Origin: Lingula anatina
Lineage: Eukaryota; Brachiopoda; Lingulata; Lingulida; Lingulidae
Assembly (NCBI RefSeq): GCF_001039355.2
Contig: NW_019773675.1
Span: forward strand, 2,608-33,762
DNA length: 31,155 nucleotides
Direction: 5' to 3'
Shown: in pieces, positions 18,151 to 30,007 of the stretch
Position numbering within the stretch: position 1 is the stretch's first letter
Layout of the letters: every line of letters begins with the position of its first letter
Position numbers and translations under genes: made by a program
Notes under the pieces: model-generated
Database searches by the model: none
What the model was told of the DNA's origin: nothing
What the model saw: the letters and a program-made list of their open reading frames with translations, nothing else

Positions 18151-19832
18151 AGATACCAGTGATATTACAGTGGACACTTAAAATGAGTCGTTTCCTTAAA
18201 TTTTATCATTTTGTCCTTTTATTTTGTTAAGTTGCAGTGATGTAACTTTAAAAAACTGAATTGTAATTAATTTATTTATCCACTTCACTTGCAAGGCAAC
18301 TGAACTTGGATTGAAGTTTTTTAAACGAAGACTGACTGTGTATGAAGGAGTCTTCTCCGAAGTGAGTGTTTGTTCAGGACGCCTCACTAGCTTGTAAGAT
18401 CTGGTTTGTCAACTACATGCGACTTGCTTTCATCATAAACAATAACAAGGTGAATATGTTTTACAGTGCATTTTTGAAGGTTAAATGGGTATATGTGCCA
18501 CACAATCTCAGCAGACAGAGTGATACATTTTAACTGGACCACAAAATCTGCCTATGCAGCAGAGGGTAAACATTAAGGTACATACCCAGAATAATTAGAT
18601 GCATTACTTTTTACTGCCTGTCCATGTGAAAGTTGGTCTCATTTTTTTAATTGGTTTCCTTCAAACCACATCAGTTTGTTGAGTTTCACTTTTTTATATC
18701 AGTCTTGATTTTTGTTGTAAATATTGTTGGCTCTATTGTAATATTTTACGCACTTGATGTGCACTATTTGTCTTATTCACATATCACTATGTTGTATATG
18801 TAACACCTACATTTATGTTAATTTTTCATTGGGCATGTTCTGTACTGTAAATTTTTTTGGGAGTGAAATGTATGAGAAAGTATATCCATTCTTCAACTTA
18901 TATATAGTGTGAAAATATCTCTATGCTTTGTAGTATATTGATGTGTGTATAAAAGATACTTGGTTAATACTTAACTAGGGTTTGTAGTAACCACAAGGAC
19001 ATTCTTCAGAGACAAAAATGTTAGGGGATGCAATGTGTACTATGAGACAGCATTTTTTTAAAGTTGATTCATAGAAATTATAATGGCTACATGCTTTTGA
19101 TTTTTAATTTATTTAGTAAAACGGATCAGTAATCTTTGTTCTGGGTTCCAAATAATAATTCGTTAAATAAAATCATGCATTTTTCCTGGCAAAACCCATT
19201 TTTTTCATGCAGTATTAGGAAAGAAATAGCTAATAGGAGCTTAATGAGTTGATGTTTACAGTACACTTTCCAAATTAATTTCCAAAAGTTCATGGAAGTT
19301 GTTAAGACAGAATGAACAGGTGGTGCTTCAATGTGCAAATCTTGTTGCATCAAATGTTTGTGCTTTATATACAAATAAAATACACTAGTAACCTTGAGGT
19401 TTGTCATGTGTAATTTGGCATGCTCCGTCTTTTTTTCATTCAAAATATTAAAGCAATGTAACATTTGATGACCATTAATTAATTAATTTCTTGAGAAAAA
19501 TCATTATTTAAAAAATTTAAAAGATCCGCATATTTACTTGGGTGATCTTTCAAAAATTATTCACCAGGACTTGATAAGAAACATCATTTTTAAAAAGTCT
19601 GATTGACATCCTTTATCCAAATATATACATATATAAAAAGCAAAATTAAAAAAAAAACTTTCATAGGTATTATGTTCTTAAATATTCTTTACCAATGATA
19701 AGCTTCAATTGACATTGTGCAAAACTGCATAAATGAGCTCCTTTAAAAGTTAAAAAATACATCTGTACTTATGTGTAAAAGTTCACCAAATGAAACCTCT
19801 CATTCTAATAAAAAGAATGCAACGCGTAGCAT

Positions 19833-19910
19833 TAACTACTCATGAATCACATAAATTTCTTACTATTGCAATAACTACTCGTGAATCACATAAATTTCTT
19901 ACTATTGCAA
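19833..19910. repeat. 39-bp tandem duplication, present only in copy 1
   Basis: Two adjacent 39-bp units start TAACTACTCATGAATCAC and TAACTACTCGTGAATCAC and differ by one base. Copy 2 of the large repeat has a single unit near 22262-22300, so this is a difference between the copies. Confidence 0.85.
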
Positions 19911-20241
19911 CATTAACGTTATAACAAACTCCATAAGTGTTACTGGAACCTTAGTATCACAGAGAGAAACTGAGGTGGGATACCTACTAGTTTACCATTA
20001 CACCAATACAGGTTATTTATATTATCACCACAGTCATTATAAATTCACAGACATTTCCTTTGAAAACCTATTGCTTTCAAACAATGAGTCTACAATATCA
20101 CATATGATACAGGTCTGTTGTACACTATACTAGTCACTGGCAGATTCAGGGGTTTTCAAGATCCACCACCACCTCCCTCCGCTGACTTTTCGCCCTTTTT
20201 TATCAAAAGTTCTCAGCAACTAATTATATAAATGTAAATTA

Positions 20242-20467
20242 CAGTAATTACTCGATCTTTTTAATGGGGGAAAATTGTGAATTTTATATCAATTAGAGGA
20301 TTCATATCGAGGGTTAGCAATGAAATTAAAAGGCAAGCTAGTCTATAGTTCTATTCTATTCAGAAAAAGCAACAAATGCAATAAAGAAATATAATTTTTA
20401 TGATTATAAAATTATGTATCTGAAAGTTTGATAATTTTTGCCCATTCAAAAGATCGAGTAATTACTG
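20242..20467. mobile_element. MITE with ~26-bp inverted repeats, possibly pogo/Tigger-like (in copy 1)
   Basis: The left end reads CAGTAATTACTCGATCTTTT; the right end is its inverse, AAAAGATCGAGTAATTACTG, and the symmetry extends to AATGGG. The element is 226 bp with no coding frame. Ends of the form CAGT...CTCG resemble pogo/Tigger-type termini, but the expected TA on the right flank is missing, so the family is tentative. Confidence 0.6.
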
Positions 20468-20504
20468 GACTTATGCTGTACAAGTAAGCACCATCAATGT
20501 TTAA

Positions 20505-20619
20505 AGACAGTCTCAGTGGGTTAGATTAATGTATAGAAGCAGGTTCTATGTAAAGCTTTGATCAGATTTGTGTTTTGTGAGATTGTTTATTATTATATTA
20601 ATAAGTCTGGGTCACAANC
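20505..20619. other. Junction between repeat copies, containing the ambiguous base n (20618)
   Basis: This 115-bp stretch has no counterpart after copy 2. The only n of the window is at 20618, two bases before homology to copy 1 resumes. This is what a contig join or an unresolved overlap would look like. Confidence 0.8.
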
Positions 20620-22890
20620 AGATACCAGTGATATTACAGTGGACACTTAAAATGAGTCGTTTCCTTAAATTTTATCATTTTGTTAAGTTGCAGTGATGTA
20701 ACTTTAAAAAACTGAATTGTAATTAATTTATTTATCCACTTCACTTGCAAGGCAACTGAACTTGGATTGAAGTTTTTTAAACGAAGACAGTGACTATGTG
20801 TGTGAAGGAGTCTTCTCCGAAGTGAGTGTTTGTTCAGGACGCCTCACTAGCTTGTAAGATCTGGTTTGTCAACTACATGCGACTTGCTTTCATCATAAAC
20901 AATAACAAGGTGAATATGTTTTACAGTGCATTTTTGAAGGTTAAATGGGTATATGTGCCATACAATCTCAGCAGACAGAGTGATACAATTTAACTAGACC
21001 ACATAATCTGCCTATGCAGCAGAGGGTAAACAGTAAGGTACATACCCAAAATAATTAGATGCATTAATTTTTACTGCCTGTCCATGTGAAAGTTGGTCTC
21101 ATTTTTTTAATTGGTTTCCTTCAAACCACATCAGTTTGTTGAGTTTCACTTTTTTATATCAGTCTTGATTTTTGTTGTAAATATTGTTGGCTCTATTGTA
21201 CTTGATGTGCACTATTTGTCTTATTCACATATCACTATGTTGTATATGTAACACCTACATTTATGTTAATATTTCATTGGGCATGTTCTGTTCTGTAAAT
21301 TTTTTTGGGAGTGAAATGTATGAGAAAGTATATCCATTCTTCAACTTATATATAGTGTGAAAATATCTCTATGCTTTGTAGTATATTGACGTGTGTATAA
21401 AAGATACTTGGTTAATACTAAACTAAACCATAAGGACGTTCTTCAGAGACAAAAATGTTAGGGGATGCAATGTGTACTATGAGACAGCATTTTTTAAAGT
21501 TGATTCATAGAAATTATAATGGCTACATGCTTTTGATTTTTAATTTATTTAGTAAAACGGATCAGTTATCTTTGGTCTGGGTTCCAAATAATAATTCTTT
21601 AAATAAAATCATGCATTTTTCCTGGCAAAACCCATTTTTTTCATGCAGTATTAGGAAAGAAATAGCTAATAGGAGCTTAATGAGTTGATGTTTACAGTAC
21701 ATTTTTCAAATTAATTTCCAAAAGTTCATGGAAGTTGTTAAGACAGAATGAACAGGTGGTGCTTCAATGTGCAAATCTTGTTGCATCAAATGTTTGTGCT
21801 TTATATACAAATAAAATACACTAGTAACCTTGAGGTTTGTCATGTGTAATTTGGCATGCTCCGTCTGCTTTTCATTCAAAATATTAAAGCAATGTAACAT
21901 TTGATGACCATTAATTAATTAATTTCTTGAGAAAAATCCTTATTTAAAAAAATTAAAAGATCCGCATATTTACTTGGGTGATCTTTCAAAAATTATTCAC
22001 CAGGACCTGATAAGAAACATCATTTTTAAAAAGTCTGATTGACATCTTTTATCCAAATATATACATATATAAAAAGCAAAATTAAAAAAAACTTTCATAG
22101 GTATTATGTTCTTAAATATTCTTTAAGCTTCAATTGACATTGTGCAAAACTGCATAAATGAGCTCCTTTAAAAGATACATAAAAAATACATCTGTACTAA
22201 TGTGTAAAAGTTCACCAAATGAAACCTCTCATTCTAATAAAAAGAATGCAACACGTAGCATTAACTACTTGTGAATCACATAAATTTCTTACTACTGCAA
22301 CAACGTTATAACAAACTCCATAAGTGTTACTGGAACCTTAGTATCACAGAGAGAAACTGAGGTGGGATACCTACTAGTTTACCATTACACCAATACAGGT
22401 TATTTATATTATCACCACAGTCATTATAAATTCACAGACATTTCCTTTGAAAATCTATTGCTTTCAAACAATGAGTCTACAATATCACGTACAGGTCTGT
22501 TGTACACTATACTAGTCAATTACAGATTCAGGGGTTTTCAAGATCCCCCACCACCTCCCTCCGCTGACTTTTCGCCCTTTTTGATCAAAAGTTCTCAGCA
22601 ACTAATTATATAAATGTAAATTACAGTAATTACTCGATCTTTTTAATGGGGGAAAATTGTGAATTTTATATCGATTAGAGGATTCATATCGAGGGTTAGC
22701 AATGAAATTAAAAGGCAAGCTAGTCTATAGTTCTATTCTATTCAGTAAAAGCAACAAATGCAATAAAGAAATATAATTTTTATGATTATAAAATTATATA
22801 TCTGAAAGTTTGATAATTTTTGCCCATTCAAAAGATTACCAGAGTAATTACTGGATTTATGCTGTACAAGTAAGCACCATCAATGTTTAA
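20620..22890. repeat. 2.3-kb direct repeat, copy 2
   Basis: Collinear partner of 18151-20504, slightly shorter because of small deletions. Its right edge (22890) falls on the last codons of the amine-oxidase gene, whose stop is at 22887-22889. This copy therefore contains that gene's 3' flank and probably its 3' UTR on the minus strand. The minus-strand open frame 21706-21900 is the interrupted counterpart of 19126-19464. Confidence 0.95.
22624..22853. mobile_element. Second copy of the CAGTAATTACTCG MITE (in copy 2)
   Basis: Same element as at 20242-20467, carried along by the large duplication. Its right arm is altered: GATTACCAGAGTAATTACTG replaces GATCGAGTAATTACTG. Confidence 0.6.
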
Positions 22891-25800
22891 TCATTTTTCT
22901 TCTGTGCAGAATCTGGACAGTATGCAGTCTGTTTTAGTTCTTCTTGGGTTACTGTTTGGGGCCTCAGGTGATGGAGAACCTAATAAATGTTGATAATTTT
23001 AAAACTGAGTTAATCAATAAAATATGAACAAATTATATTAATTTACCAATCAATAATAAGTAAACAAAAATCAATTAATAAATCTGAATTACTAAAATAA
23101 GTTTCAACATTTCGCTAATCACAACCAATCTTCTAAAAACTGATACTTCAAAGATAATTAAATTGTAAACCTGATAAATAACATTTCTTGTTGCTTGAAA
23201 GATAGAAATGAAGCAGACATGAAATCGCTAACAAAATCCTGACATACACTTAAAAGGTTGATATATCTATTCGTACCTCAATGGCAGTTCTAATTCCTGC
23301 TTGCACAGCACCGCTCAAATAAGAACACCAAGCTGTGGCTGACTCTGTCCCTCCAAAGTGGATTCTTTAAAAAAATAGTTTTAAAATAAATAGGAAGGCA
23401 TTGAAGTAATTGCAACCTCCGTTCACCATTGTTGATCTGGCTCAAAATGCAGTTGAAGTCAATTTTTTGCCACAAAACCTGACCAAATGCCACCATATAG
23501 TTTCAAAAAGCATAACTTAAAGACATGCCTGAGGGCATTGCTTCAGATTTTCCAAAATTTATATTTGAATGGAGATTTTTTGCTTCTTATAATTATATAT
23601 ATATACTCCTGTCATTTTTGGCAACTTATTTCAATAACTGATCTGCTGCGTGTGCAGCATTTCTACAGTAACATCATTTAGGGGACTTTAATGTCTGAAA
23701 GGATGGATAGGTACCGATAAGTCATATTTATGACCAAGGTGCAGTTTTAAAGCACTAATTGAATATCAAATTTGGTTTATCCCTTCTCATTTTAGCTTCA
23801 TTTGAGTCATTTCAGAAACTAGTAGAAGTGGTTTATCTGCATTACAGGGTTTCCCCACTCAATGTAACTTTAAGATCAATTAAATGGAATTTACATTCAG
23901 TAAGGGTTATAATTTTTAAAAGAAAAAATTTTTTTCAGTAAAGCTGTTTACTCAGTCAGCTATAGTGCATATGCATATCAGTAATTTAGATCTAACATAG
24001 CAAAAGGTCACTTTAACTTGTATATAATGCATATATGCATGAAAATCCACCTTTTAATCAAACAACATATTGCAAACCTTTTAAATGGTTTCCTTAGTCC
24101 AGCAGCATAGTAGGCCATGCATCCAGTGCCCCCTATACACCCAGGTCCACCCAAAGTGTAAGGCTCCTCTCCCCAGTTCTTCTCTACATAGTCCAGGCAT
24201 TCCTCAGCTTGGGGACCTAAGAACTCTGCAATGGCAGACAGCACTGCAGCCTTCCTCTTTGATGCCTGATAGAAATGTGGACAATCTTTACAAATAGTAA
24301 ACTTCACGTGTTTTAAAAGTAGATACATAGGTCGCATTCAGAACAGATGATCCTCAGATCTACTGGTCCGCAGGTCTAATATGGCAGACCCTACGGGTGC
24401 ATGAAAGTAAGACAGCCTAATCCTTTAATGGTCTCTCCGCTTCCACATGGATTAAATTTCAGCCTCGAGGTTTAATGCATTGCTAGGCCCTGTAGACCAG
24501 TAGATCCGAGGATCATCTGTTGTGAATGCGACCATACATGTGTTGGTAACATAAGTTTCAATAACAGATGGCATTATTAGACATTGCAAATATGGAGGCC
24601 ATTGCCAGATTTGCAACAGACTTGAAGAAAGAAGGGCAGCAATCCACTGCCTGCCACAAAGTCACCTGCTGGATATGCAAAAAAAATATGAAATATATAT
24701 TGAAGTCGGCTACTATTTGTGTATTTTTAACTTTAAAGTTTTTTTCATCTGCATTTTCCAAAGGTCAAATATATTCTATACATCCATTTTTCCTTTTGCT
24801 TTACAGTTTGTTTTGAAAGTACCAGTGACATTAGTATATAATTTTATTACTAACTTCTTGAGAACTCCACTTCACTGCATGTTTTGCTGCTACAAAACCA
24901 ACCAGAGCTGGGTTCCCATTTGGTGAAGTTGCATCAAGCACTCCCAAGAGGAGGTCAGTTTTGCCACTACTGACTATTTCCCCAGAGAATCCTTCATCAC
25001 GCCAAAATGCCTAATAAAAACAAAACAAATAATTTTACCTACTTTTACAGAATGTTTATATACATGTATAGATGCATTTTACCAAATATTTTGAAGTATA
25101 CAGACTGAAAAAAGGCTAAAGAAGATCACATACACTGTGTTGTGTTAAAACAAGCAGATAAATTATTATGGAATGGTTATGTCTGTGTCTTGTCTCTTTG
25201 TAATCTGAAGCAGTTTCAATTTATCAATTTCCATTGTAATCTGATGCAGATTAAATTTTTAATTTCTATGTCTGAATTTCCATTTCCATTTCTTAATGAT
25301 TTCTGTGCACAAGCATGACCTTACTAATCTAATTTTTCAACACTAAACTTGGAAAAAAGTGATGGTTGTAATTTTGTGTATTCTTAAGGCACTCAACAGC
25401 ACTAGCTGCAACACTTTTAAATCTATCTTTAATTAAAAATCAACGTACAGTTTGATAAGTAATTATGAACTTCACAATATATCCAGCTGGCATTCTCTTA
25501 AACAGTTCCAATTTTTCAGCAGGCAAACATGGATTGAACTGCATAGAGGCTGTAATAAAAATGGGTTTCATTTAAGTAACTTACTAAAAGAAAGGAAAAT
25601 TTAATTTAATTCAAGGACCAGTTATTATATACTATCAAGTAACACGATGGCGCAACTTTCAAAACACATTTATTATATTTGAAATACTCTTGTCAGAAAA
25701 AATTCACAGTATGAAAAAAAGACATTACCCGTTATGTCAAAAATAGTTTGATTTGGAAAAAAACAACTGAGAGAGATTTAGTACAGAAATAAGTGAAAAC

Positions 25801-28800
25801 AAAACAAGCGCTTTTGCAAGAGTTGGTCCATATAATTCAAATTTCTCTCATTTAATGAAACTATCATTTGCTAAACGCACCTATCTCAAATACATGCTAG
25901 CCATAATATGCTAAGCATTTAAACTGATAAATATTAAGAGCCATACTACCATTTCTACATGTCCCCAATAGATGAATCTTTATACCGGTATACATCACCT
26001 GTTTGTTGAGGCATTGTTGTAAAAATTGCTCTGGAGCACTTGAAAACATCCCCCTTAGTTGTGGTTATATGTACTTGTGTGTCATCCTTCAAAAGAGACA
26101 AATAAAAATATATTTAGATACATCATCTTTTCAGTAAGAGGTGTAGCAAACAAAACTTCTAAAATTGTTAAGTTTCAAATACTTACATATCTACTCTTAG
26201 ACCCCATTTCCAGAGATTAGATCGATCTACTTTAGATCAACCTAACTCCCTGGGGGTTCACGCTAAATAGCTGTCAGCTGGGCAGACACGAAAGTTAATT
26301 ACCCACTTACAGCTTGTAGTAGGCGGGACGGACATTTAAGCTGGATTATCTAACAGTAATCTAGTGAGACTCATCGCGGGGATAGATCGATCTAAAAGCT
26401 CTAGGAATACAGCCTTAGGTACACACAGACTTTACTTACAGATAACAACTTTCGAATTAAAAATATTGCTGGGCAAATATTTCCTTGTAAACCAAAAACT
26501 TTACATTTTACTGGATGTAAAAATGTTGTGGTTAATGTGTAGGAATAAGAGAGAAGTTTTAGGCTGATTACTCTTTTTACAGCATTATCTACTTACCTGG
26601 GTAACTGTCATAACAGGGTGATTCAGGAAAATGTTTTGTTTCCCAATTTTTTCAGCTAACAAACTGGAAATTTGTTGAGTTCCTCCCTAAAAGAGAAAAA
26701 AAAACATGAAATTTTCATAAAACTGCTTATATCGATTTTTTCAAGAAATCATTTATAATGATAAGAATGAATAAAAAATATTAAACGAGAAGCACCCTCC
26801 TTAAAATATAGACAATACAATGAATCATGAAATCTGAACCACTTAAGCCCTAAATTAAATGCCATAAAAGAAGACTATATTTCTTACATCTTACTTCTAA
26901 TATTTCTTGGTAAGTAAATTTCCAAGCTACATGTGTAGCTTTATGTATTTTAAGTAAAAATTTTCAGACTTGCTTTGAATAATCATAGCAGCATTTTGAA
27001 GATAGGACGTATATTTAGTCTGGTTTGGCTGGTGAAAGTTTAAGAATCTCTAACCCCTGATTCCCAACATTGCTCAGTACCTTAACTTTGAATTCCTGAC
27101 CACCTTGAGAAGAATCGAAGACAGCTCCAGTTCCTCCAGCAGCATTGGTTTGGGCAAGAAAAAACAACAGAGACATCTGAGAGCAGTCAGCACCAGACAG
27201 TATAAGAAATAAACAATCTGCAGCTTCTTTAGCACCTGATAAAAGAAAAAAAAATCCATGGTTACTTAAGAATAATTAATCAAATATCAAAGAATAATTA
27301 TAACATTCATTAATGTTGATTCACCTATTTCCATAACACCCTTTGCTATTGCAAAAAAGAAACCATATTTTTAGTAATATGGACAATAAAAAAGGAAATA
27401 CCCATTATTTAAAATGCCAAAAAAAGGATAAGTATGCTTTTAGCACCTTAAAAATTTATTTGTATGAGTTAGCTAAAAGCAATGTTCTGTGGCACACTAA
27501 CAGCCCAGACTGAACTACTAGTACAAGTATTGGAGCGTAGATGGGTAGTGTGAAACAGAAAATTGGAAGAATTTCCAAAATAAAGGGTTTTTGTCAGCTG
27601 TCTTACATCATGAAAGACATCACACATTCTTAGAGCAGACTACCTGGAATATTAAAATTACTTATCGTCAACATCTGCAGTTGTGTCTGTATATATGCTA
27701 CACTAAGTGAAGCAAAAAGTGCAAAAAAAATAGCCAATATATCATACCTCCTGTCCAACATTGCTGCTGCATAAACTCTTCCACAGTTATACTGTCCCAT
27801 TTTTCTGCATACTGACACTGATATGGGTCTTCAATTGGAACTTGAGAGCTCATACTATCTATCTAAAATACCCGTATACAGATGTACACACACAGGAACA
27901 AACACACAAACAAATATTATTTTATCATATTTTTCCTAAACACTAGACAACTTTTAACGTTTCAAATTGTGTCAGAAAGTTTTGCTAGTTTGTAATTCTT
28001 TTGTCTCAAAATGTGGTTGAGCCTAAGTGTACATGTGTGAACTCACATATGTGTTACAGTATATTTACTAGTACGCCTACTTATAAACTTTTGTATACGG
28101 GTATTTTCCTCCTCTTACCTTTCTCATCAAAAAGTAAAGATCTATTAATACCCAAAAGGGTAGAGCTGGAATGCTTGTGAATGTCCTAATTTTGTTGTCT
28201 CCCAACTTCATGTACTTCTTTCCTTTGTCATACTGACTATACACCTCAAGACCCAGCTCTTGTATCAGTGCCATTATGTGCCTCTGAGAGCTAGAAAAAA
28301 ATTACTTATACAAGATCACACTATTAATAAATGGTTCGTGTAGTAGCAGTAATGCTCTATAGTGTCATTTTTAGACAAAAAACTGACACCTTGTTACAAC
28401 ACTCACTCAAAAAGCAAAAGTCATGTTGCTTTTAATCAAAACTCAATAATATGTTTGGTCAATTTTATTAAATTATTTTTAAATATTATACTGACCAAAT
28501 GTTGATCATGTTTTTGCATATTATCATTGCCTATTGCAATGTACGAATAAAAATTTCTTAGATTCATTGACCAATCAGTATATCAGCCATACCTGAAGGA
28601 ATTATGCCAGTTCAAATATATAATATAATATAATATAATATAATATAATATAATATAATATAATATAATATAATATAATATAATATAATATAAATTATTT
28701 TACCACATACCTTCCTACCCACTGTCCACCAAGATCCCATACATCTTCTCCTCCTGCTGCGTTTAATGTTGTTGTTAAAGTGCGACCACCAACTCTATCT

Positions 28801-30007
28801 AACATACAGATATATAGCCAAAAAATTAATATCAAATTTAAAATGGATTTGTAAGACAATTAATCCAATTTTAAAGCACATCTTCCTTGTACATGAAATA
28901 TTCTCTTAAATTCTAAATTTTAATTAATTTGAAATATTCTTATAAAATACGTACTTTTATTTGTCACGTGTAATAAGTATAATCTTTCTTACTGCTAGAA
29001 GAGCATGTGTACTGACGCTGACACAATATCCAAGGATTATCCAGCATATATTTCAAGTTTCTTATTTTGAATGCTTTGTTGACTGGTTTCTATTATACTC
29101 TGTTGAGAATTGAAGGATGGATAAATACTAGTATGTCAATTCTGACCAGAAAAATTAAGAAGGTGCAGTTTATACTAGCTGTATATTTTGGCTGAACAAG
29201 GAAATGATTGGGTAACTTCAAATGAATCCTGATACTTAATATACATTTTTCTTTTTTCCAATGTAAAGCCAAGAATTACAGTAAGTACATTGCATAAAGG
29301 AATTGATGTTGTGTTGGGTGTTGATATCTTATCTATATCTTGGCTCTCTTTGCTTAAATATGGCAAAAAGACGGATAAGATACAGGACATAACCCAGTAC
29401 AGGGAGTGTGTGCCCAATTTTAGTGTACAGGTACATTTGGTATGCCTTTCATTGTAAGTTTACGGAAATGGCAACTAATAGGCTATCCACTCAACGTACA
29501 TGTACGCCTGTACATAGCCTACACATGCCTACATGTAGGCCTACTTGGGAATAGGAAGTTCACCCCCTTGTATGAGTAGGGGAGACCGGGGCTAGTTGGA
29601 CCCTTGATGGGAGGGGGCAACTTACCCCGAGCTCGAACTAGCCCCGGTCTCCCCTATGCCTGCACCGAGTTCCAAAGGTTCCTATATCCAACCCCTTCCT
29701 TGGCTTTCCTGAGCAACTTTTGGCCTTCCGAGGTACCAGCACATAACATGTATAACTGTAAGACCGAAAACAGTGGTAACTCCTTACAGTCCTTAGCACC
29801 TGTATACCCCCCCCCCCCCCCTCCATCGTCACTCGCAAATTTAGACTCACCAATCGCTTCCAGCACTGCTACTCGAAGACTTGGGTCTCTCTTGATCAGT
29901 TCATACGCTGCACTAAGTCCTGACAACCCTGCCCCTACAACGACTACGTCCACATCGACTGACGCTGGACTTGCCATCTTTTCATCCGCTCCAGCATTTG
30001 CGTTCAT
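22887..30007 (-). CDS. Flavin-containing monoamine oxidase-like protein (MAO/AofH type), complete
   Basis: FAD-dependent amine oxidase, expected to oxidise primary or secondary amines to aldehyde, ammonia and H2O2; substrate unknown. Twelve exons on the minus strand: 29851-30007, 28711-28798, 28119-28290, 27748-27862, 27081-27235, 26597-26686, 25999-26086, 25449-25549, 24855-25010, 24078-24265, 23277-23364 and 22887-22979; phases agree and give 496 residues. Motifs: Rossmann GAGLSG (25-30), DRVGGRT (53-59), DLGGQWVG, Lys315 in YIVKF (matching MAO-B Lys296), AFWRDEGF, KNWGEEPY and the C-terminal FAD motif RIHFGGTESATAW. The region that in MAO-A/B reads SGGC reads TLGGPGC, so the covalent-flavin cysteine is not in its usual place. 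No C-terminal membrane helix follows, so outer mitochondrial anchoring is unlikely. A second ATG (Met11) is possible. Introns hold several repeats. Confidence 0.95.
24330..24533. mobile_element. MITE with 39-bp terminal inverted repeats (37/39 match)
   Basis: Left arm 24330-24368 starts GGTCGCATTCAGAACAGATG. Right arm 24495-24533 is its inverse, ending GTTGTGAATGCGACC; only two of 39 positions differ. The 204-bp element could fold into a long hairpin. Flanks ATACATA on the left and ATACATG on the right suggest a target duplication of about 6 bp. It has no coding frame and lies between amine-oxidase exons 9 and 10. Confidence 0.85.
26212..26402. repeat. Possible MITE: inverted repeat around TAGATCGATCTA
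   Basis: The perfect 12-bp palindrome TAGATCGATCTA occurs at 26218-26229 and 26383-26394. Flanking AGAG on the left and CTCT on the right extend the symmetry, giving about 17 bp of terminal inverted repeat with a 2-bp gap. The interior is more GC-rich than the surrounding intron. It lies between amine-oxidase exons 6 and 7. The short palindrome alone could mimic this pattern. Confidence 0.45.
28616..28693. repeat. Pentanucleotide microsatellite (TAATA)n
   Basis: About 15 uninterrupted units of TATAA/TAATA in amine-oxidase intron 2, ending about 18 bp from the exon 2 splice donor. Likely length-polymorphic. Confidence 0.97.
29579..29654. mobile_element. Short internally deleted MITE, same family as 10176-10416
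   Basis: GGGGAGACCGGGGCTAGTT at the left is perfectly inverted at the right end, and TA flanks both sides (29577-29578 and 29655-29656). The right half (TTGATGGG...CAACTTACCCC...AGTCTCCCC type) aligns with the right half of the longer element, so this 76-bp copy is probably a deletion derivative. It lies in amine-oxidase intron 1. Confidence 0.8.
29807..29821. repeat. Poly-C tract (15 C)
   Basis: Homopolymer about 30 bp inside amine-oxidase intron 1, read as poly-G by the gene. Prone to sequencing and length errors. Confidence 0.95.

Larger units (their letters stand above)
18151..20504. repeat. 2.3-kb direct repeat, copy 1
   Basis: Starts AGATACCAGTGATATTACAG and ends CCATCAATGTTTAA. It is collinear with 20620-22890 over its whole length, with scattered substitutions and several indels. 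For example, 12 extra bases occur near 18212, and a block with ACGCAC occurs near 18745. The open frame on the minus strand at 19126-19464 is present in both copies but is interrupted by a stop in the other, has no known homology and is not called as a gene. The copy lacks the amine-oxidase terminal exon that abuts copy 2. Confidence 0.95.

Noticed and set aside
19126-19464. 112-codon minus-strand open frame repeated at 21706-21900
   Set aside because: It is present in both copies of the direct repeat only because the DNA is duplicated. Copy 2 has an early stop, the composition is intron-like and no known motif is present.
24558-24761. Minus-strand open frame as an extra amine-oxidase exon
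   Set aside because: Exon 9 (ending at 24855) and exon 10 (starting at 24265) join in phase and give continuous family sequence (WSSQE-ASKRKAAVL), leaving no room for it.
29527-29540. Perfect 14-bp palindrome GCCTACATGTAGGC
   Set aside because: ACATGT words are common throughout this window; there is no partner site or conserved context to suggest function.
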